Below, piece by piece: positions 57,321 through 64,000 of a DNA stretch of 64,000 bases. The position numbers and the translations under genes were made by a program. Under the pieces are notes generated by a model that did not search any database, had not been told where the DNA came from, and worked only from the letters and a program-made list of their open reading frames with translations. Origin of the DNA: Ctenopharyngodon idella (taxonomy: Eukaryota > Chordata > Actinopteri > Cypriniformes > Xenocyprididae); contig NC_067237.1 in the NCBI RefSeq assembly GCF_019924925.1, forward strand, positions 6,187,001 to 6,251,000, written 5' to 3'. The first letter of the stretch is position 1; every line of letters begins with the position of its first letter.

Positions 57321-57852
57321 CCACGTCATCTTGAGTTTGTGGAGGACGAGTGATCTGTCTAATAAGAAAATGCATTCTGTTGGCTGAATTGCATTGGAAA
57401 TGTCAGGGTGGGTTATTAATCACATAGAAAAAGTCTGATGCTCATCTGCTATGACTTGCAGAGCCTCAATTTACAGATATTATGTTGACTGAGAGTTTTG
57501 ATTCATCAAGTCATATTTTGAAATGCATAATACTGCAGTCTTTGTTACTACGTCTGTTGTTGTTGATGCTTCAAGTCTGGATTTCATTTAATGGCACTAT
57601 TTTATTTGGCCTCTTTAATAGTTTATAGTGAGCTGTCTATCAGCGAATTAAATCAACACAAACCTGTTCCTCCCTTTCTATAAACATAAAGTGAGACATT
57701 AAGATAAGTACTACAGATGGTGGGACCCGCATAGACACCCAATAGAAGGATGGTGATGATATTGAATGGGCTTCTTCTGTATTGACGAGTGCAGCAGTCC
57801 TGGTTAATTCTACTCAATAATTTAAGCATAAATAGACACCAGACCTGGCAGT
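57321..57852. other. Spacer, nothing recognised
   Basis: Mixed to AT-rich DNA without repeat ends or exon signals. Confidence 0.5.
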
Positions 57853-57989
57853 TACTCAACAGTGTAACTATAAATGTAATTACAGAAATTAATTGCAGAT
57901 GTAATTACATGCAGGTATTTTTAAAATATAAGTATAATGTAAAAACATGTATGAACACAATGTGCATTGTATCAATCTAAATGTTAGTA

Positions 57990-59574
57990 CAACCCAAATT
58001 CTGGAAAAGTTGGGACATTTTTTAAATTTGAATAAAATGAAAACTAAAAGACTTTCAAATCACATGAACCAATATTTTATTCACAATAGAACATAGATAA
58101 CATAACAAATGTTTAAACTGAGAAATTTTACACTTTTATCCACTAAATGAGCTCATTTCAAATTTGATGCCTGTTACATGCCTGCTCAAAAAAGTTGGCA
58201 TGGGGGCAACAAATGGCTGAAAAAGCAAGACATTTTGAAAATCTTCAGCTGGGAGAACATTTTGCAACTAATTAAGTTAATTGATATCAGGTCTGTAACA
58301 TGATTAGCTATAAAAGGGATGTCTTAGAGAGGATTAGAATTAAAGATGGAAAGAGGCTCTCCAATCTGTGGAAGAGTACGTAAAAAGATTGTGGAAAACA
58401 ATATTCCTCAACGTCAAATTGCAAAGGCTTTGCAAATCTCATCATCTACAGTGCATAACATCATCAAAAGATTCAGAGAAACTGGAGAAATCTCTGTGCG
58501 TAAGGGACAAGGCCGAAGACCTTTATTGGATGCCTGTGGTCTTTGGGCCCTCAGACGACACTGCATCACTCATCGGCATGATTGTGTTAATGACATTACT
58601 AAATGGGCCCAGGAATAGTTCCAGAAACCACTGTTGGTAAACACAATCCACCGTGCCATCTGCAGATGCCAACTAAAGCTCTATCATGCAAAAAGGAAGT
58701 CGTATGTGAACATGGTCCAGAAGCACCGTTGTGTCCTGTGGGCCAAGGCTCATTTAAAATGGACGGTTTCAAAGTGGAAAAGTGTTCTATGGTCAGATGA
58801 GTCGAAATTTGACATTCTTGCTGGAAATCACGGACGCCATGTCCTCCGGGCTAAAGAGGAGGGAGACCTTCCAGCGTGTTATCAGCGTTCAGTTCAAAAG
58901 CCAGCATCTCTGATGGTATGGGGGTGCATAAGTGCATACGGTATGGGCAGCTTGCATGTTTTGGAAGGCACTATGAATGCTGAAAGGTATATAAAGGTTT
59001 TAGAGCATCATATGCTCCCCTCCAGATGACGTCTATTTCAGGGAAAGCCTTGTGTATTTCAGCAGGACAATACAAAACCACATACTGCAGCTATTACAAC
59101 AGCATGGCTTTGTCATAGAAGAGTCCGGGTGCTGAATTGGCCTGCCTGCAGTCCAGATCTTTCACCTATAAAGAACATTTGGTGCATCATTAAACGAAAG
59201 ACGACCACAAACTCTTCAGCAGCTGGAAACCTATATCAGGCAAGAATGGGACCAAATTCCAACACCAAAACTCCAGAAATTCATAACCTCGATACCCAGA
59301 CATCTTCAAAATGTTTTGAAAAGAAGAGGAGATGCTACACCATGGTAAACATGCCACCGTCCCAACTATTTTGAGACCTGTAGCAGGCATCAAATTTGAA
59401 ATGAGCTCATTTTGTGCATAAAATTGTAAAATTTCTCAGTTTAAACATTTGTTATGTTATCTATGTTCTATTATGAATAAAATATTGGCTCATGTGATTT
59501 GAAAGTCTTTTAGTTTTCATTTTATTCATTTTTTTTTTAAAAAAAACGTCCCAACATTTCTGGAAATCAGGTTG
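57990..59574 (+). mobile_element. Tc1-like transposon, full length, inactive
   Basis: The left end CAACCCAAATTCTGGAAAAG pairs with the right end, which reverse-complements to CAACCTGATTTCCAGAAATG. The terminal inverted repeats extend about 185-195 bp (57,990 to about 58,178 and about 59,376 to 59,574). They include TTTTAGTTTTCATTTTATTC and GAGCTCATTTCAAATTTGATG on opposite strands. TA flanks both edges (57,988-57,989; 59,575-59,576). Total 1,585 bp, the usual size for Tc1 elements with long terminal repeats. It encodes one broken transposase. I recognise the family from zebrafish and relatives. Confidence 0.95.
58346..59348 (+). pseudogene. Tc1-family transposase, dead
   Basis: In life this enzyme would bind the element's terminal repeats and cut and paste it into TA sites. 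One frame runs from ATG at 58,346. It shows a helix-turn-helix region (residues about 20-48, IPQRQIAKALQISSSTVHNI) and a GRRP AT-hook-like link near 57. The catalytic domain follows, with first Asp 151 (WSDESKF) and second Asp 241 (FQQDNTKPH). The third acidic residue, expected 35 residues on in a DD34E enzyme, is Lys 276 (DLSPIKNIW; GAG to AAG). Codon 91 is TAG (58,616) and codon 228 is TGA (59,027, probably CGA decay). Near 59,195-59,210 a small indel shifts the frame, because the family-like tail TLQQLETYI..RRGDATPW is read in the next frame and stops at 59,346. The start was chosen by family length (about 335-340 residues). Confidence 0.93.
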
Positions 59575-59614
59575 TACATATAATAGTTAAAGACATCTAA
59601 TATAAAGTGGGACC

Positions 59615-60986
59615 TCATAATCTTGTATTTCAAAAAAAAAAAAAAACTTGCTATTTGGTCTTGTCGAATATACTGTTTCACTCAAAAATATGTTTGCATT
59701 ATTGCATTATTTTCTGTTGAATTGTGATTTTGCAGCTGAGAATCATTTGAGTTAATTCAGTGAATGATTCATTCATTCATTCATTCACTGATTCTTACTG
59801 ATAGCTTGTGAATCTTTTTCACTTTGTTTTCATGTGTAGCCAGTGAAGACAACATAATAGTAAAAAAAAAAAAAAAAAAATTGTCATAACGTTCAATTCA
59901 GATTGCAACAAACCACCAAATCATTGCATCTTCAAAACCACTTCAGTTGTATGCCAAATAAAGAACATAAATGCCTTTTTAAACCAAGAAATAACAATCA
60001 TAAACTACATTTATGCATAACAGATCTTCCAGGCTGATACAATAAGGGCAATTTTCTCTTAGTTATGAATAACACCATCACACTTCTTCAATAACGCTTA
60101 TGCAAACCTGATTAATTAAACACCATGGCCTTTCATTTGCACTGCCATTTCATCTGTATTCCTTACTGAATCATGAAAAACCTCAAGAGATAATCCCTGT
60201 CAGGATGAGTAAAGTGTTATTCCTTCACACATTAAAGTTAGTGGAGTACAGCACTCGTTTGAAGCGTTCTTTGGCTTAAATAATCCTCCAGCCCGGTCCA
60301 ATAGCCATGATTGAAATTGATGAATGAATTCACAGAGAACGGCCCGCACGGGTCACACTTAAGGTGAGCGACGAGCCGCACTGCCGCGACCCTAATCATA
60401 ACTCGCATAAATCATTGACGCTAAGAGCCACCGTCTCCATGTAGAAGGGAAGGTCCTCGGAGCTTGATTGTAACAACTGATCGCAACTAACCTCATTCAG
60501 CCGCTCATCACAGGTAGAAAGGTCTGAGATGGATCAGGCCCGTCTCCCCCTCCATCTTCAGAAGAGCCCTTCAGTGAGAGCGTGCTTCACATCAGGTCAT
60601 TTTAAGATAGAGGTAGAGTGCTTATTTCCATCCACTGTTTTTTAATTACACTCCTGAAGCTTCGTTTGAAATGCACATAAACGCTTGCTTTTCATTTCAG
60701 TTGGCGTTTGATGTAGGAATGTCTCTGAAGTGATCAGAAATTAAACTTATATAACCAGCGAAATAGTCTCCCAGGAAAGGTGTTAAAAATCTGGTGGCAG
60801 ATTTGCTGCTGTCGAATGGATAAGCATCTGGCTGTCTGAAGATGAGAGAGGATTGGAGAGGTTAACAGCACTGCTTGTCCTTCCTCTTTCCGTCATCTAT
60901 CTATTACTTGAAAGTACTGTAAATGAGGGAGTAGAATAAAAATAGAAATACAAGGAGAAGAGAATTTTTTAATATGAAATCAAAAT
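59615..60986. other. Spacer, repeat-poor on the right
   Basis: Poly-A at 59,631-59,646 and 59,862-59,880 and an (ATTC)n run at 59,768-59,788. 60,230-60,900 is free of repeats and GC-richer (GGCCCGCACGGGTCACAC, GAGCGACGAGCCGCACTGCC). It resembles conserved non-coding DNA, possibly an enhancer. No ORF with a domain. Confidence 0.4.
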
Positions 60987-61046
60987 GTACCCTATATATT
61001 TTACCCTAATGTACCCTATTTATTTTACCCTATTTATGTACCCTAT
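60987..61046. repeat. Short minisatellite with TACCCTA units
   Basis: A 24-25-bp unit (GTACCCTAT.TATTTTACCC then TAAT) is repeated about 2.5 times directly beside the hAT insertion site. Confidence 0.85.
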
Positions 61047-61054
61047 CTAATAAC

Positions 61055-62118
61055 TAGGGGTGTAACAATACATCGATATAGATCAATACATCGATCTAAT
61101 GTCTAATGATACGATGTATCGATGCAATGCGTTAAAAAAAAAAACGATACCTGTGGGCTATTTATAGAGGCACCTTTGTTTTAACACTCTGATATTTTCA
61201 CACAATGTCAGTCTATGCATTTTCACCAAAGTGTGCATTCTCGTTTAAACTACCTTTCAGAACTTGTGAAAGACGCTCGGGACAGTAGATGGAACTGTCA
61301 CTAGCCGATCGGGCCAGTGATGAATCTTCATGAAAGATTGCTTGTGTTTAAAGCCTTGCAAAAAGCAGCGCACACACATCTCAAACAGTGTCTGTTAGAT
61401 CACGACACTGGAGAATAGAGCACTACGAATCGTTCTTCACACACACAGTAACTGAAATTTAAAACTGTTAAAAGAAAATGCTCAATAAACTGCTGCATAG
61501 GAGCGCCGCGCACTGTGACTCTGTGTTGCTTCAAGCGCATCATTCTGCACACGGGATGCGCATAAGTGCTTTGTGCCTCTCTGTATTGGAGACTCTATAA
61601 TAAATTTGCTCAATGAAAGAATATTAATAGCTTGTCTTGTTTTGTGCTACCTATAATATGTTGTTGCTTCATTAAAAAGCTGCGCTATACATTTAAAAAT
61701 AATGTCTTTTAATTGTGTGTGTGTATATATACATAAACAAGGAATATATATATATATATTCCTTGTTTATCAGTTTTTTGACATTTTAGCACAGAACTAA
61801 AATACTTTCTTGACTGTTGTCATGTCATAAGCTGTAATTGGATTACTGTGTGATTTTTTTATTTGTGGATGTCCCAATCAGTGTTCAGGATGAGAAATTT
61901 TGAAATAAATGTTTGTTATATATTTTGGTTGCAGTTGTGAGTTAATAAAAATGTAACTGGTTGTGTAAAATAGCCTCATAATATAGAAATATCGATCGAA
62001 TCGAATCGTATCATAATCGTATCGCAGAACTTTTTAAGGTATCGGAAAATATCGTATCGCTAGCTATGAGAATCGATATTGTATCGAATCATGATGAACT
62101 GTCCGATTTACACTCCTA
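61055..62118. mobile_element. hAT-type non-autonomous element with perfect 8-bp target duplication
   Basis: It starts TAGGGGTGTAACAATACATC and ends, reverse-complemented, TAGGAGTGTAAATCGGACAG. The flanks are identical: CTAATAAC at 61,047-61,054 and at 62,119-62,126, the 8-bp duplication typical of hAT. Subterminal regions are full of ATCGATA/TATCGAT words (61,074-61,125; 61,990-62,090). The 1,064-bp body has no transposase. It carries a 38-bp perfect palindrome at 61,733-61,770 inside a GT/TA tract. I recognise these ends from cyprinid genomes. Confidence 0.93.
61733..61770. repeat. 38-bp perfect palindrome
   Basis: ATAAACAAGGAATATATAT (61,733-61,751) is followed directly by its exact reverse complement to 61,770, with no spacer. 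It lies in the middle of the hAT element, after a (GT)n(TA)n run, and could extrude as a cruciform. Confidence 0.95.
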
Positions 62119-62513
62119 CTAATAACTATCAGTGTAGTATTGCGAATAATTTATCAGTGCATTTATTGTATAAGTATTCCAAAAATTTGAAGTGCCAATC
62201 CGATATTTAGTATCGGTATTGGTCCTACAGACCTTTTTTGTTGGATTGGGTATCGGTTAGAACAAGGGTTTTCAAACTTTTTAGTCATTTTCAGACCTGT
62301 AGAGTGTTTGCTTTGTTCAGAAACAGGGACTTAATTTGTTGCAATGCAGCATTTTCTTCTTGGTTCGGTTCACTTTCACAAGGTAACATTTCAAAGCATA
62401 CAAAAATGTGTTTGTGGAAGTCACAAATGTGTAAAACTTTCCTCTTATTGGTCAGAGTTTCCTCTGCATCTTCCATCAAGATGGATTGAGAAGTTCGCTG
62501 TGTGATTCATCTC
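62119..62513. other. Spacer, nothing recognised
   Basis: Small frames on both strands (62,238-62,489) without a domain. GATATTTAGTATCGGTATTGG at 62,201 hints at a repeat fragment. Confidence 0.4.
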
Positions 62514-62940
62514 AAAGGGTTAGTTCACCCAAAAATGAAAATTCTGTCATTAATTACTCACTCTCATGTTGTTCCACACCCGTAAGACAATTCGTTCATC
62601 TTCACCTCCATTGCCAGCAAGTTCATTACCTTTTTCAATGATGTGCGTGCTTTTGTCTTGAATGAGCAGTTCATGTAATCCCTGGGAATCAAACCCATGA
62701 CACTGGCATTTCTAGTGTCATGTTGTACTGTTTGAGCTACAAGAATGTTAAAACCTTGTATGACTTTGCTTCTTCTATAAAAAGAAAGATATTTTGAAAC
62801 ATTTTTTTTTATTTTTTATTTTTTTATATTTATATATTTTTTTAAAGGTTTTAGATCCGATTGACTTTCATTGTATGGAAAAAAATCATTCAAAATATTA
62901 CAATATTTTCTTTTAGAAAGAAAGTCATACAGGTTTGGAA
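62514..62940. mobile_element. F1 element, left part, interrupted by a SINE
   Basis: It begins AAAGGGTTAGTTCACCCAAA and continues with CTCATGTTGTTCCACACCCG. A tRNA-derived SINE (about 62,640-62,757) breaks it. After the SINE, CTTGTATGACTTTGCTTCTT and AAAGATATTTTGAAACA, then GAAAGTCATACAGGTTTGGAAC, continue as the F1 hairpin subfamily. The right terminal repeat is missing: the sequence leaves F1 at about 62,940. Confidence 0.65.
62640..62757 (-). mobile_element. tRNA-derived SINE head
   Basis: On the minus strand TAGCTCAAACAGTA (62,739-62,726) is a pol III A box and GGGTTTGATTCCC (62,696-62,684) a B box, about 30 bases apart as in tRNA genes. ATTCCCAGGGATTACATGAACTG follows, a 3' boundary word I know from cyprinid SINEs (CCCAGGGAACACATG-like). 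The anticodon arm does not fold well, so it is not a tRNA gene. The body beyond is short. Confidence 0.72.
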
Positions 62941-63184
62941 CAACAACCAACTCATTGTTTTGTTTGTTTTTTTTGTTTTTTTTTTGTATGTTTATTTTTG
63001 ACTTCAGCCAGTCAAGTCAATGCAGTATGTCTTGTCTTGGCAATATTTCACAGTAAACATTTTTAGCTAATCACATTCAGTTCAGACCACTACAAAGGTA
63101 AAATAATTATTTTGAATAGGAAAAAAAAAAAAAAAAACTGGATTGTGATATAAAATGGGTTGGAAATGTCATTTCATGTTGACT

Positions 63185-63606
63185 TTAACTACAGATATTC
63201 ACATCACCTGAACTTTGGCAGTTTGATACACTCTCCGGACCACTGGTTCGTAAAGCTTCGAAGCTTCATGAAGCAGTGTTTTGAAATCGCCCGTCACTAG
63301 ATATTGTTGAATAAAGTTGTTATTTAGTTTTTTTGGTGCACATAAAATATTCTTGTTGCTTCATAACATTAAGGTTGAACCACTGTAGTCACATGAACTG
63401 TTTTAAATATGTTTTTAGTACCTTTCTGGACATTTGAAAGTATTAATTATCTTGCTGTTAATGGAGACCTCACTCAGCCATCGGATTTTATCAAAAATAA
63501 CTTAATTTGTGTTCCGAAGATGAACAAAGGTCTTACAGGTGTGGAACGGCATGAGGGTGAGTAATTAATAACAGAATTTTCATTTTTGGGTGAACTAACC
63601 CTTTAA
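63185..63606 (+). mobile_element. CTTCATGAAGC repeat fused to F1 right half
   Basis: 63,190-63,295 (TTTGGCAGTTTGATACACTC, GTTCGTAAAGCTTCGAAGCT, TCATGAAGCAGTGTTTTGAA) is the uninterrupted version of the repeat at 5,276-5,640, in the opposite orientation. It runs into CACTGTAGTCACATGAACTG and the F1 right half (CTCACTCAGCCATCGGATTT, GTGTGGAACGGCATGAGGGT), ending GGGTGAACTAACCCTTTAA at 63,606. The same fusion occurs at 20,071-20,427. Confidence 0.78.
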
Positions 63607-64000
63607 CAGCTGTTCCGTCACCCTATAAAGATTGACATTGTTTTTATGCCAGATAAATACAGCAGTGAGTGCTGAAGGAAAGTTTACTGTATGCTCTTAC
63701 AATTACTTTTCCATCACTTGAGGGGTTGTGAACAATTTCAAAAAATGCTCCATCTAAAATAAATAGTACACAGTAGTTTAATCCAAGTAGTTTTTAAATG
63801 CACTATGATGTGGGTACATACTCACACATAATACTTGGAACGGACTTTATGCAAAATGAGATGCAACCACAGTGTTTCTTCAGTGCACTGTGCCATATCA
63901 AGTGTATATCCAGTTGATATTGTCAGTGCTATCCATCCTCAAAAGGGTCAAGATCTGACTATTTTATCCACAATTAAGTCCTTTTATTCAGGCAACACAT
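63607..64000. other. Spacer at the window end
   Basis: No gene, splice-flanked frame or repeat end recognised. Confidence 0.5.

Larger units (their letters stand above)
57853..59614. mobile_element. MITE B copy, left-truncated, split by a Tc1 element
   Basis: 57,853-57,989 (TAAATGTAATTACAG, AACATGTATG.ACACAAT, AATGTTAG) and 59,575-59,614 (AGTTAAAGACATCTAATATA followed by AAGTGGGACC) match consecutive parts of the intact MITE B at 33,375-33,717. The left roughly 170 bases of MITE B, including its terminal repeat, are missing. The right terminus is complete. The Tc1 element lies between. Confidence 0.82.

Noticed and set aside
1..64000. CRISPR array, operons, phage or plasmid genes, or a novel defence system
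   Set aside because: No regularly spaced identical repeats with unique spacers, no prokaryotic gene density and no long ORFs. Composition and repeats are those of a fish genome.

Overview
The window is vertebrate nuclear DNA, almost certainly from a cyprinid fish (carp, zebrafish or a relative). The evidence is low GC, many CA/GA/TA/ATCC microsatellites, and a dense load of short non-autonomous DNA transposons. Several are families I recognise from cyprinid genomes: the TTAGTTCACCC repeat, a Tc1 element with CAACCCAAATTC ends, and hAT elements with TAGGGGTGTAA ends. There are no operons, ribosome binding sites, CRISPR arrays, rRNAs or convincing tRNA genes. I found no intact protein-coding gene and no undescribed defence or mobile system.

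Gene content. The only good gene evidence is a CpG-rich block at about 13,980-14,459. It looks like a promoter plus a non-coding first exon on the + strand, ending at a consensus splice donor (GTAAGT at 14,460). It carries two short upstream ORFs, and a perfect C/EBP palindrome lies about 90 bp upstream. No second exon is recognisable, so the rest of the window may be one long first intron. Two weaker candidates are a GC-rich open block behind a good splice acceptor at 39.8 kb, and a repeat-poor, 3'UTR-like stretch at 55.9-57.3 kb. The only recognisable protein is a Tc1-type transposase at 58.3-59.3 kb. It is dead: two stop codons, a C-terminal frameshift, and the catalytic Glu replaced by Lys.

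Repeat layout. 0-9 kb: microsatellites, the first TTAGTTCACCC element (family F1), a MITE inside a MITE at 3.5-4.4 kb, a tRNA-derived unit inserted into another repeat at 5.3 kb, and a small hAT-like MITE at 8.2 kb. 10.9-13 kb: a composite element holding two others. 17.9-20.4 kb: a SINE-like element, a 1.1 kb MITE and a partial F1 copy. 23.5-25.6 kb: a tandem duplication, a region of repeated ACCGAATGAC motifs, and a MITE of alternating TCAGAATTGCGAG blocks. 28-35.5 kb: a TA-flanked mariner-like MITE, a consensus CTCF site, a MITE-in-MITE nest and an F1 foldback. 38-48.5 kb: three TTAA-flanked GGTGCAATA elements (family F2), one inserted in an older repeat, plus hAT-like elements. 49.4-54.6 kb: a second TCAGAATT element, a large F1 foldback and a three-unit array of tRNA-like repeats. 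57.9-63.6 kb: the Tc1 element inside an older MITE, a hAT element with a perfect 8-bp target duplication, and a mosaic of F1 and SINE pieces.

How the parts relate. Nothing here works together as a pathway. The window does contain its own empty insertion sites. Uninterrupted paralogues at 1.3 kb, 33.7 kb and 63.2 kb can be compared with filled copies at 41.8-42.3 kb, 58-59.6 kb and 5.3 kb. These comparisons support TTAA target duplication for family F2, TA duplication for the Tc1 element, and insertional mobility of the tRNA-derived unit.
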